Below the pieces are notes generated by a model. The model did not search any database and had not been told where the DNA came from. It saw nothing but the letters and a program-made list of their open reading frames with translations. From Clostridioides difficile (GTDB lineage: Bacteria > Bacillota > Clostridia > Peptostreptococcales > Peptostreptococcaceae): a stretch of DNA of 64,000 bases. Every line of letters begins with the position of its first letter. Within the stretch, counting starts at the first letter, position 1. The stretch spans positions 1-64,000 of the forward strand of contig JABBZI010000025.1 in assembly GCA_012955965.1 (NCBI GenBank), read 5' to 3'. Position numbers and translations under genes: made by a program. Positions 1 through 7,834 of this stretch are shown here, in pieces.

Positions 1-48
1 ATCAAAATGTGGTTTTTGGTTTTTCACAGAACAATTATCACATAGATT

Positions 49-76
49 AGGGGTTCTTAGGAACCCCTTTTCTTTT
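49..76. terminator. Intrinsic terminator of a gene left of the window
   Basis: An 8-bp GC-rich stem (AGGGGTTC at 49-56 against GAACCCCT at 61-68, loop TTAG) is followed by a T-rich run. It would end a plus-strand gene lying mostly outside the window. It is also downstream of the minus-strand cotransporter, but the T run is on the plus strand. Confidence 0.85.
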
Positions 77-167
77 TTTTGTAAAAACAAGGAGATAACT
101 CAAATTTTTATTTTGAGACATCCCCTTCTTATTTTTTATTCATTAGGATTACATATAAAAGTAATCA

Positions 168-1787
168 CTATATTTTTTGTTTAAGTTTTAATACTTGTTT
201 TACGATATTCGTTGAATGGTCAGAAATTCTTTCTAAATTAGTAAGTAAGTCAAGATAAAGCACACCAGCATCTATTGTACAACTTCCATTATTTAATCTA
301 ATCATGTGTGAATTTCTAAAAGTTTTTTCTAAGTAATTTACTTCATTTTCAACTTCTAAAACCTTGTTTGCTAACTCAAAATCTTTAACATCTAGCACTA
401 TTAAAGCATCTTTAAAGTTAGTCATAGTCTTATTGTATATTTGGTATATTTCTTTTATCGCACTATCAGAGAAGTTAACATTCATTTCTTTAACACTCAT
501 AGCTAATTCAGCTATATTTTCTGCATGGTCAGATACTCTTTCAATATCATTTACAGTATTAAAAAGTAAATCTGTTCTAAAACGTTCATCATCTCTAAGA
601 GGTTCTTTAGAAAGTTTTAATAGATAGTTCAGTATATCTTTTTGTAGCTTATTGACAACTTTTTCTGACTCAAAAGTTTTATTAATATCATCACTGCTCT
701 TATTTAAAAATCCTGCAATTGAATGTTCTAAAGAATTTGTAGCTTTATGTCCCATTCTTACAACTTCTTGTACCGTATTACCAAGTGCTATAGATGGAGT
801 ACTAAACATTCTTTCATCTAAGTATTTAGTATTATTTACTACTTCTGATTCAGTTTCTTTAATAGGTATAAGTTTATTTGCTAATTTAACTATGTATTTA
901 GAAAATGGTAATAATATTATAACATTTGTAAGGTTAAATAAAGTATGTGCATTTGCTATTTGTCTAGCAGTATCAGTTGGGTCAAAATGAGTAACTATAG
1001 CTGATATAGGTTTATTTAAAACAACCATAAATATGATTGTACCAATTACATTAAAGCTTAGATGCATTACAGCTGCACGTCTAGCATTTCTGTTTGCTCC
1101 AACACTTGATAAAAGTGAAGTAACACAAGTACCTATATTATCTCCATAAAGGATAGGTAAAGCAGCTGATAGAGGTAGTATTCCCTGAGAAGCTAAGGCT
1201 ATTAACATACCCATTGATGCACTTGAACTTTGTATAATACCTGTTATAGCAAATCCGGCTAATATACCTAATATAGGATTTTTACTAAAATATAAGAGTA
1301 CGTCAGTAAATGCTTTATATTCAGCAAGTGGAGCTACTGCATCTTTCATAAATTCCATACCTGTAAACAATATACCAAAGCCAATAAGTATTTCAGATAA
1401 ATGTTTTGTTTTTTGATTTGATGTAAATAAATAGAATACAATACCTACACCTAGAGCAATTGGTGCTATTCCTTCAAGATTAAATGAAACCAATTGGGCA
1501 GTAACTGTAGTACCAATATTTGCCCCCATTATTACACCAATAGCTTGACTTAGATTCATTATTCCTGCATTTACAAATCCTACAACCATAACAGTAGTAG
1601 CACTTGAACTTTGTATAATACCTGTAACAACTGTACCTACCAGTACACCCATAACAACATTACTTGTTAAGAGTTCAATAATTTTTTTTAATTTGTCTCC
1701 TGCCGATTTTTGTAGACCTTCTCCCATTAAACTCATTCCATAAAGAAAAAGTCCAAGTCCACCGATAAGGCTAATTGCTATATTCAC
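168..1787 (-). CDS. Na+/phosphate cotransporter, NptA/PhoU-domain type
   Basis: 539-residue membrane protein of the Na/Pi-cotransporter (SLC34-like) family. The transport half carries the family's inverted duplication: GIIQSSSATT near residue 57 and GIIQSSSAS near residue 185, two copies of the QSSS substrate-binding signature. Hydrophobic segments fill about residues 1-300. The C-terminal third (about 340-539) is hydrophilic and helical, like a PhoU domain, which links uptake to phosphate status in this family. The gene stands alone on the minus strand with a GGAGG-type site before its ATG. Tandem TTAACA-type repeats at 1897-1935 suggest PhoP control. Substrate is inferred from the family. 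Confidence 0.9.
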   Translation of the reverse strand: MNIAISLIGGLGLFLYGMSLMGEGLQKSAGDKLKKIIELLTSNVVMGVLVGTVVTGIIQSSSATTVMVVGFVNAGIMNLSQAIGVIMGANIGTTVTAQLVSFNLEGIAPIALGVGIVFYLFTSNQKTKHLSEILIGFGILFTGMEFMKDAVAPLAEYKAFTDVLLYFSKNPILGILAGFAITGIIQSSSASMGMLIALASQGILPLSAALPILYGDNIGTCVTSLLSSVGANRNARRAAVMHLSFNVIGTIIFMVVLNKPISAIVTHFDPTDTARQIANAHTLFNLTNVIILLPFSKYIVKLANKLIPIKETESEVVNNTKYLDERMFSTPSIALGNTVQEVVRMGHKATNSLEHSIAGFLNKSSDDINKTFESEKVVNKLQKDILNYLLKLSKEPLRDDERFRTDLLFNTVNDIERVSDHAENIAELAMSVKEMNVNFSDSAIKEIYQIYNKTMTNFKDALIVLDVKDFELANKVLEVENEVNYLEKTFRNSHMIRLNNGSCTIDAGVLYLDLLTNLERISDHSTNIVKQVLKLKQKI

Positions 1788-1884
1788 GATATTTCCTCCC
1801 TTAAGAAATTAATAAATTTTTTATCTGAATTATAAACTTTATTAACTAAAATTTATTGTTTCCTTAATATAGAATAACAAATTT

Positions 1885-1935
1885 TGTCAATAAAAATATT
1901 AATGTTTTGTTAAGTATACGTTAAGAGAATGTTAA
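1885..1935 (-). promoter_or_regulatory. Predicted PhoP (Pho) box upstream of the phosphate cotransporter
   Basis: Read on the minus strand, four hexamers of the TTAACA type lie at an exact 11-bp period: + strand TATTAA 1897-1902, TGTTAA 1908-1913, CGTTAA 1919-1924 and TGTTAA 1930-1935, each with a 5-bp spacer. This is the architecture known for Bacillus PhoP boxes (TTAACA-N5 repeats). A TTGACA-like -35 (complement of 1885-1890) lies just downstream. I could not place a convincing -10. The rest of the 300-bp gap is AT-rich without other features. Confidence 0.7.
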
Positions 1936-2095
1936 ATCTTTAAGTTGTTGTTAATTTGAGAAAATTCACTATATATAGCAATTTAAAGACTTGAACTAAG
2001 ATTTGGGTTATTTTATGCACAATTGATTTAACAAAAAATTAACCATATTTGTAAAAATCATGTAAAAAATATCATCCTTTTTAGAATGATATTTT

Positions 2096-2836
2096 TTAAT
2101 TATAAATATTCTTATATTCAATTGGTGTAAGATTATTAAACTTTTTAAAAACTATGCTATAGTAGTTTTGACTATTGAATCCAACAAGTACAGCAACATC
2201 TAAAATAGACAAATCTTTTTTTAGCAGGTATTTTTTACTCTTTTCAACCCTAACTTTATTCAAGAAATTAGTAAAAGTATATCCACTTTCTTTTTTAAAT
2301 AGAGAACAAAAATAACTTTTATTAAGTTGTAAGTCATTACATATATCAGTCACAGTTATATCTTCTGAGTAGTTTTTATGAATATAATCTATAGTTTTCT
2401 TTACATAAAAACTAAGAGCTGGTTTGTGTTTCATTTTATCATGACATATCTCTGATAAAAGATTGGATATGTAATCTAAACAGGATAAAGGTTTAAATGG
2501 GATGTCAATAAACTCAATGTCATTATTGATACAGGATTTAAAAGGACCTACAATAAAATAACCACTAGAGACATCAAATTTATGTATAGGCATAACTAGA
2601 AAATGTATGTCATCACAAAAACTTAACATTATATAGGAAAGATTTTTATTAGATATAAAATCTGTGCTATTTATGTTATTAAATATATTTAAACTTGAAA
2701 AATATATTTCTAAAGTAGAGTTATATCCAATACTGCAAATCTCTTTTAAATCCTTACTAACTGCCTTTGTTGGAATGTTACAACAGTCAAAAAAATCGTT
2801 AATGATGAGTTCCATATCATCTTTAAAATCTTTCAA
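2096..2836 (-). CDS. AraC-family transcriptional regulator
   Basis: About 246 residues. The C-terminal 100 residues form a double helix-turn-helix AraC domain: the stretch after KKTIDYIHKNYSEDITV, a second helix pair around KSYFCSLFKKESG, and the typical ending around VGFNSQNYYSIVFKKF and the TPIEYK box. The N-terminal 140 residues resemble a PocR-type small-ligand sensory domain, but this is weak. The open frame extends to 2863, but a GAGGTG site (2842-2847) lies inside that extension, 5 nt before a TTG at 2836, so TTG is the likely start. It is divergent from the nitrogenase-like operon and is the obvious candidate regulator. Confidence 0.85.
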   Translation of the reverse strand: MKDFKDDMELIINDFFDCCNIPTKAVSKDLKEICSIGYNSTLEIYFSSLNIFNNINSTDFISNKNLSYIMLSFCDDIHFLVMPIHKFDVSSGYFIVGPFKSCINNDIEFIDIPFKPLSCLDYISNLLSEICHDKMKHKPALSFYVKKTIDYIHKNYSEDITVTDICNDLQLNKSYFCSLFKKESGYTFTNFLNKVRVEKSKKYLLKKDLSILDVAVLVGFNSQNYYSIVFKKFNNLTPIEYKNIYN

Positions 2837-2925
2837 AAAATCACCTCTTTCAAATTTATACAAATATTTTTATAAAAAAACAAATATAGTTAAGAATTAA
2901 AATAATATATCAATTAAAATAGTTA

Positions 2926-2948
2926 TTGCGAATGATAATTAATTTCGT
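2926..2948 (+). promoter_or_regulatory. Possible Fur box ahead of the NifH-like gene
   Basis: The sequence TGATAATTAATTTCG (from about 2933) matches the 7-1-7 Fur consensus TGATAAT-N-ATTATCA at about 11 of 14 positions, and a CGAA...TTCG dyad encloses it. It lies between the divergent AraC gene and the NifH-like gene, about 40 bp before the latter's start. The left half-site is perfect and the right one weak, so I hold this loosely. Confidence 0.4.
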
Positions 2949-2984
2949 TAAATAATATTATGATGTAAGAGAGGTAGAAAGTCA

Positions 2985-3734
2985 ATGAAAAAGATAGCTA
3001 TTTATGGGAAAGGAGGAATTGGAAAATCAACAACAACTTCCAATTTATCAGCATCACTTTCTCATTTAGGATATAAGGTAATGCAAATAGGATGTGACCC
3101 AAAATCTGATTCAACAAAAAATTTAATGAAAGGTAGATTCATACCAACAGTACTTGATGTAATGAAAGAAAAAAAGGAAGAACTAAAGCTTGAAGATATA
3201 GTGTTTGAAGGCTATGGAGGAGTATTATGTATTGAAGCTGGAGGGCCAACTCCAGGTGTAGGATGCGCAGGAAGAGGTATAATAGCAGCATTTGAAAAAT
3301 TAGAAGAATTAAAAGCATTTGAAATATATAATCCAGATGTAGTAATTTATGATGTTCTAGGGGATGTTGTTTGTGGTGGTTTCTCAATGCCAATAAGAAA
3401 TGGGTTTGCAAAGGAAGTGTACATAGTAACTTCTGGAGAAATGATGTCAATGTATGCTGCAAGTAATATATCTTTGGCTGTAGAACAATTTAAAAATAGA
3501 GGATATGCTTCTTTAAAAGGTCTTATATTAAATGCTAAGAATGTTGAGAATGAAAGAGAGTTAGTTGAAAAATTGGCAGATGAAATAAAAAGTGAAGTTT
3601 TTCATTACATACCAAGAAACAAAATTGTACAGCAGTCCGAAAATAATGGACGAACTGTTATAGAAGAAGATAAAGATAACGAAATGTCAGAAGTATATAT
3701 AAATCTTGCAAATAAAATTATGCAAAATAATTAA
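2985..3734 (+). CDS. NifH-like nitrogenase-superfamily iron protein
   Basis: 249 residues, somewhat shorter than true NifH (about 275-290). An ATP-dependent [4Fe-4S] electron donor that docks on a component-1-like partner. Visible motifs: P-loop GKGGIGKST (residues 8-16), a switch-type DPKSDST (38-44), and both cluster cysteines, C94 in GVGCAGRG and C130 in GDVVCGGF, bridging the homodimer. An arginine at 97 corresponds to the position ADP-ribosylated in NifH. First gene of an operon with an importer and two component-1-like subunits; no nifE, nifN, nifB or nifV is near, so this is not a nitrogen-fixation operon. Related enzymes include the donors for DPOR, COR and CfbD. Substrate unknown. 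Confidence 0.9.
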   Translation: MKKIAIYGKGGIGKSTTTSNLSASLSHLGYKVMQIGCDPKSDSTKNLMKGRFIPTVLDVMKEKKEELKLEDIVFEGYGGVLCIEAGGPTPGVGCAGRGIIAAFEKLEELKAFEIYNPDVVIYDVLGDVVCGGFSMPIRNGFAKEVYIVTSGEMMSMYAASNISLAVEQFKNRGYASLKGLILNAKNVENERELVEKLADEIKSEVFHYIPRNKIVQQSENNGRTVIEEDKDNEMSEVYINLANKIMQNN

Positions 3735-3776
3735 AAAATATATGTTTAAAATAAAGTTTATTATGGAGGAAATTTT

Positions 3777-4667
3777 ATGAAATTAAAAAAATTATGCTCG
3801 GTATTTTTACTTAGTTCATTAATATTAACAGGGTGCTCAAAAGTATCAGATAGTGAATCCAAGGAGACAAATAATAATGTAAATGTAGTTTCAGCTACAG
3901 TTGCAGCGACACAAGTACTAGATAAATTGGATGCTACATTAGTAGGAATACCAACAACTAAATCCGATTTGCCTGAAAAATATAAAGATTTACCAGAAGT
4001 AGGACAGGCTATGAATCCTGATTTAGAAATTGTAGCATCTCTAAAACCAGATGTATTTGTAGTTGATAGTATGTTTAAAGAAAATGTTGAAAAAAGTATG
4101 AAGGAATATAACTTAGATACTTTTTATTTTGAGACTGGTACATATACAAAATTTCTTAAAAGCATAGAAAGTTTAGGAGAAAAAATAAATAAACAGAGTG
4201 AAGCCAAAAAACTTATTGATGAGCTAGAAGGAGTAGAACAATCTGTAGTAGCAAAATCACAAAAACAAGCAAAGAAACCAAAAGTAGCAATATTATTTGG
4301 TGGTGGAAATAATTTTATGCTAGCTACAAAAAGCTCATATCTTGGAGATTTGGTAAAAACAGTAGGTGCTGAAAATATAGCTGACAATTTAACAGATAAT
4401 GTAGAGTCAGGTTATATACAATTTAGCTTAGAACAAATTTTAAAAGAAAATCCGGATTATATACTTAGATTTGCACATGGAAATATTGAAGAAACAAAGA
4501 AAGCATTTGATGACTCTTTTGAAAAAAATCCTGCATGGGCTACATTAGATGCAGTAAAAAATGGGAAAGTCATAGATTTAGATTCAAGCGTATTTAATGT
4601 GTCTGCAAATATATATGTTAAAGATTCAATAAATAAATTAGGAGATATCTTCTATGGAGATAAATAA
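3777..4667 (+). CDS. FecB/BtuF-type substrate-binding lipoprotein
   Basis: 296 residues with an N-terminal lipoprotein signal (LILTGCSK, lipid-modified Cys at residue 20), so membrane-anchored outside the cell. The rest matches the iron-siderophore/heme/cobalamin binding-protein fold: VVSATVAATQVLDKLDATLVG at the first beta strand, the characteristic VASLKPDVFVV segment near residue 87, and a paired lobe in the second half. It is the receptor for the permease and ATPase that follow. Ligand cannot be read from sequence; iron-siderophore, heme or another tetrapyrrole are the family's usual cargos. Lies 43 bp after the NifH-like gene. Confidence 0.85.
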   Translation: MKLKKLCSVFLLSSLILTGCSKVSDSESKETNNNVNVVSATVAATQVLDKLDATLVGIPTTKSDLPEKYKDLPEVGQAMNPDLEIVASLKPDVFVVDSMFKENVEKSMKEYNLDTFYFETGTYTKFLKSIESLGEKINKQSEAKKLIDELEGVEQSVVAKSQKQAKKPKVAILFGGGNNFMLATKSSYLGDLVKTVGAENIADNLTDNVESGYIQFSLEQILKENPDYILRFAHGNIEETKKAFDDSFEKNPAWATLDAVKNGKVIDLDSSVFNVSANIYVKDSINKLGDIFYGDK

Positions 4668-4683
4668 ATTTTAGGTGGGTCAT

Positions 4684-5664
4684 ATGGATAATAAAAAAAT
4701 TTTATTAATAATTACTGGTATGATAACTGTAATTATTTTGCTAATTCTTTTTTCTACTATAGGAAGTGTTAATTTAAGTATTAGAGAAATATTCGATGCA
4801 CTGATAAATGAAAATAATCCAATGGTTACTACAATTGTATATAAGATGAGATTGCCTAGGAACATCTTAGCAGCATTAGTTGGAGCAAACTTAGCTGTTT
4901 CAGGTCTGTTGTTACAAGCTGTTATGAAAAATCCATTAGCAGACCCTGGTATAACAGGTATATCAACAGGAGCAAGTGTGGCTGCTATTATAATATTGCT
5001 TCTATTTCCACAATATACAAGTATGTTACCAATAGTTGCATTTATAGGAGGTCTTATATCTTGTGCAGTGGTATATTTAATGGCATATAAAAATGGTCTA
5101 AGACCAGAAAGAATCATACTAGCTGGTGTAGCAGTAAACACTATATTAGGTGGCGTGATATCATATTTATCAACTATGTATAGTGAAAGAATTCAAAGTG
5201 CGATGTTATGGTTAAATGGTAGCTTGGCAACAAAAACATGGTTAGATGTAAATATGTTGATATGGTATTCTATTGCAGGGCTTATAGGGGCAGTTTTCCT
5301 TATCAGAAGTGCAAATGTACTACAATTAGGAGATGATGCAGCTACAAATCTAGGTTTCAATGTAAATAGAAGTAGATTTGTAATATCATTAGTAGCAATA
5401 TTTCTGGCTGGAGTTTCTACTTCTGTAGTAGGAGTGATTAGTTTTGTAGGTTTAATAGTACCACATATAACACGTATGTTGCTTGGTAGTGACCATAAAT
5501 ATACAATTCCATTCAGTATAATCTTAGGAAGTATAGTTTTATTAATTGCAGACACATTGGCAAGAACAATAGGAGGCTCGATAGAGATTCCAGTGGGTGT
5601 TATTATGTCCATAATAGGAGGTCCATTCTTCTTATACTTATTAAGAAAGAGAGGCAGTTATTAA
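4684..5664 (+). CDS. FecCD-family ABC transporter permease
   Basis: About 326 residues, the usual length for a FecCD/BtuC permease with roughly ten membrane helices. Landmarks are YKMRLPRNILAALVGANLAVSG near the N-terminus, NPLADPGITGISTGAS around residues 84-99, and the conserved C-terminal GLIVPHITRMLLGSDH, the coupling region contacting the ATPase. A GTG at 4675 could open the frame, but the AGGTGGG site at 4673-4679 overlaps it and correctly spaces the ATG at 4684. The stop overlaps the next start by one base (TAATG), showing translational coupling. Works with the flanking receptor and ATPase. Confidence 0.9.
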   Translation: MDNKKILLIITGMITVIILLILFSTIGSVNLSIREIFDALINENNPMVTTIVYKMRLPRNILAALVGANLAVSGLLLQAVMKNPLADPGITGISTGASVAAIIILLLFPQYTSMLPIVAFIGGLISCAVVYLMAYKNGLRPERIILAGVAVNTILGGVISYLSTMYSERIQSAMLWLNGSLATKTWLDVNMLIWYSIAGLIGAVFLIRSANVLQLGDDAATNLGFNVNRSRFVISLVAIFLAGVSTSVVGVISFVGLIVPHITRMLLGSDHKYTIPFSIILGSIVLLIADTLARTIGGSIEIPVGVIMSIIGGPFFLYLLRKRGSY

Positions 5665-6458
5665 TGTTTAATATAAAAGATATTACAATAGGATATGAAG
5701 ATAAAATTATCATAGACAGCCTGAGTGTAAGCATAAAAAAAAGTGAAGTAGTTTCTATATTAGGACCAAATGGGTCAGGAAAGTCTACGCTTCTTAAAGC
5801 ATTGTCTAGAATTCTGAAAATCAAACAAGGTGATATATATATTGATAAAAAAAATATGAAAGTCATGAGTAATAAAGAGATTTCAAGACAAGTGGCATTA
5901 TTAGCTCAGCATAATGTTTCTTTAAAAGATATAAAAGTAAAAGACTTAATATACTATGGAAGAATACCACATAAAGGTTTCTTTGAAGGAAAAAATAAGA
6001 ATGATGATGAAATAGTGACTTGGGCAATGAAAAATACAGGTCTTGAAACATATAAAGATAAATTGGTCAGTAATCTATCTGGAGGTGAAAGACAAAGGGT
6101 ATGGTTAGCAATGGCTCTTTGTCAAAAGCCAGATATACTCTTATTAGATGAACCGACAACATATTTGGATATATCTCATCAATTAGAACTTATGGAACTT
6201 ATAAAAGATATAAATAAAAAGTTTAAAATGACTATAATTATGGTTTTGCATGATATAAATCAAGCAAGTAAATACAGTGATAGACTTATTATTATGAATA
6301 AAGGTTCCATAGTAGCAGATGGGCATCCCAATAATGTAATAAGTGAAAAAATAATAAAAGATGTCTATAAAGTGAAATGTGATATAGATGTAGACCCAAT
6401 TAGTAAAAAACCTAGGATTCATCCAATAATGTTATGTAGAAGAACTAGCAGTATATGA
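5664..6458 (+). CDS. FecE/BtuD-type ABC transporter ATP-binding protein
   Basis: 264 residues. Walker A GPNGSGKST near residue 36, signature LSGGERQR near residue 138, Walker B ILLLDEPTTYLD and the switch histidine in VLHDINQA are all present, so an active ATPase is expected. The family energises uptake of iron complexes, heme or cobalamin. The C-terminal tail (about 225-264) extends beyond the core and ends in a cysteine- and arginine-containing segment. It overlaps the permease by one base and is followed by a 98-bp gap holding an inverted repeat before the component-1-like genes. Confidence 0.9.
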   Translation: MFNIKDITIGYEDKIIIDSLSVSIKKSEVVSILGPNGSGKSTLLKALSRILKIKQGDIYIDKKNMKVMSNKEISRQVALLAQHNVSLKDIKVKDLIYYGRIPHKGFFEGKNKNDDEIVTWAMKNTGLETYKDKLVSNLSGGERQRVWLAMALCQKPDILLLDEPTTYLDISHQLELMELIKDINKKFKMTIIMVLHDINQASKYSDRLIIMNKGSIVADGHPNNVISEKIIKDVYKVKCDIDVDPISKKPRIHPIMLCRRTSSI

Positions 6459-6491
6459 AAAGATAAATAACTAATAATTAAAGAATAAAAG

Positions 6492-6537
6492 TTACTAACC
6501 ATGTAGCTCTATAACCTTAAAATTACACGGTTAGTAA
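6492..6537 (+). repeat. Inverted repeat within the nitrogenase-like operon
   Basis: Arms TTACTAACCATGTA (from 6492) and TTACACGGTTAGTAA (ending 6537) pair over about 13-14 bp with one mismatch, loop about 17 nt. No T run follows, so it is more likely an RNA stability or processing element than a terminator. It separates the importer genes from the two component-1-like genes and could set different expression levels. An operator is the alternative. Confidence 0.6.
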
Positions 6538-6555
6538 GATTAGAAAGGGAAAAAT

Positions 6556-7833
6556 ATGTATACTTTAGATGTATTAAATAGATTAAAAGATATAGATTGT
6601 GATAAAGATATAAAGTCTCTATCTTATGCTGTATTCCCAGGGACACATTGTCCGTTATTTGGAGTTGTATTGACTGCATCATATATAAAGAATATGGCTC
6701 TTGTAATAGTGGGAACCAATGAATGTACTTACTATAGTAAAAATTTTGCATATCATAGACAATCTGGTAAAGATAGTGTTTATTCAGTAGTATTAAAAGA
6801 TAAAGATATAGTTTTCGGAGCAGAAAAAAAAGTAGTAGAAGCTGTAAAGTATATTTCAGAAACCGAAAAATTTGACGCAATAATGATAGTAACTACATGT
6901 GTACCAGAATTAATAGGAGAAGATTATAATGCCTTATCTAGTGAATTGGAAGATATGCTTGGGATACCTGTTTTGACAGTTAATACAGAGCATTATACTT
7001 GTAATTCACATATATTTGGTATGACTAGAGCTTTAAAAAGTTTATCATCAGTTATGGAGCATTATAAAGATAAAGAAGGAGTTAATATTTTAGGTCATAG
7101 ACAAGAAAATGTAGAAGATACAGAACTTTTAAAATTGCTTGTAAAAGAAGATGTAAAAATAAATTGTGTAATTCCATCTAAGTGTACCATAAAAGACATT
7201 AAAAGTGCATCTAGTGCTAAATTAAACATAGTAACAGATATGATAGCATTGGATTTGGCAGAAGATATGAAAAATAAATTTGGAATAGAGTACATATATT
7301 TTGATAAAAACATGAAAGAATCAATTATAATAGAAAACTATAATAAGCTTTGCAAAATTTTAGATATAGATGTACAAGATGAATTATCAAAACAAAGACA
7401 GATATACCATTCATTGTTAGATGAATGTAAATTTTTACTAAAGGGGAAAAAATTAATTTATGGTAATACACCAATGATGGCCTTTGAAACGGTTGATTTT
7501 TTAACTGAATTAGGATTGATTCCAGAATTTATTCAGGTGAGAGAGCTTTATGAACAAGATAGTTTGTTTAAAGATAACATAATAAAAAAAGGATACAATC
7601 CCTATGTAAGTAGAATTGCAAATATAGCACCACTTAGAAATCTGTATGAGACTATAAATGCAGATATTTATATAGGACATGAAAACCCAATGCTATTAAG
7701 AGAAAAAGGGCTTATGCAAATAACACTAGATGAACATGCACAAAAAATAGGTTTTGAGATTCCTATAGGAATAATGGAAACTCTAATTAAACTATTTGAT
7801 GCAAAAAAATCTAAAAGAAGGGAAGTGATTTAA
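6556..7833 (+). CDS. Nitrogenase component-1-like protein, NifD/BchN-like subunit
   Basis: 425 residues of the oxidoreductase/nitrogenase component 1 family. Three cysteines fall where NifD ligates the P-cluster and BchN ligates its [4Fe-4S] cluster: C32 in GTHCPLFG, C57 in GTNECTYYS and C115 in VTTCVPELIGED. The FeMo-cofactor cysteine of NifD seems absent: the NifD segment LNLVHCYRS aligns with LNIVTDMIA here, Asp or Thr replacing Cys. This pattern fits a cluster-only reductase such as dark-operative protochlorophyllide reductase rather than a nitrogenase. Good AGAAAGGG site before the ATG. Partner gene starts 2 bp after its stop. Substrate unknown. Confidence 0.85.
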   Translation: MYTLDVLNRLKDIDCDKDIKSLSYAVFPGTHCPLFGVVLTASYIKNMALVIVGTNECTYYSKNFAYHRQSGKDSVYSVVLKDKDIVFGAEKKVVEAVKYISETEKFDAIMIVTTCVPELIGEDYNALSSELEDMLGIPVLTVNTEHYTCNSHIFGMTRALKSLSSVMEHYKDKEGVNILGHRQENVEDTELLKLLVKEDVKINCVIPSKCTIKDIKSASSAKLNIVTDMIALDLAEDMKNKFGIEYIYFDKNMKESIIIENYNKLCKILDIDVQDELSKQRQIYHSLLDECKFLLKGKKLIYGNTPMMAFETVDFLTELGLIPEFIQVRELYEQDSLFKDNIIKKGYNPYVSRIANIAPLRNLYETINADIYIGHENPMLLREKGLMQITLDEHAQKIGFEIPIGIMETLIKLFDAKKSKRREVI

Positions 7834-7834
7834 G

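Noticed and set aside
1-45. Possible tail of a coding gene at the window edge
   Set aside because: One frame is open from base 1 to a TAG at 43-45, but 14 codons are too few to call, although the terminator at 49-76 shows a transcript ends here.
4680-5612. Long open frames antisense to the FecCD permease and similar antisense frames over other genes
   Set aside because: They mirror the codon pattern of the real gene, lack ribosome sites and have no recognisable protein features.
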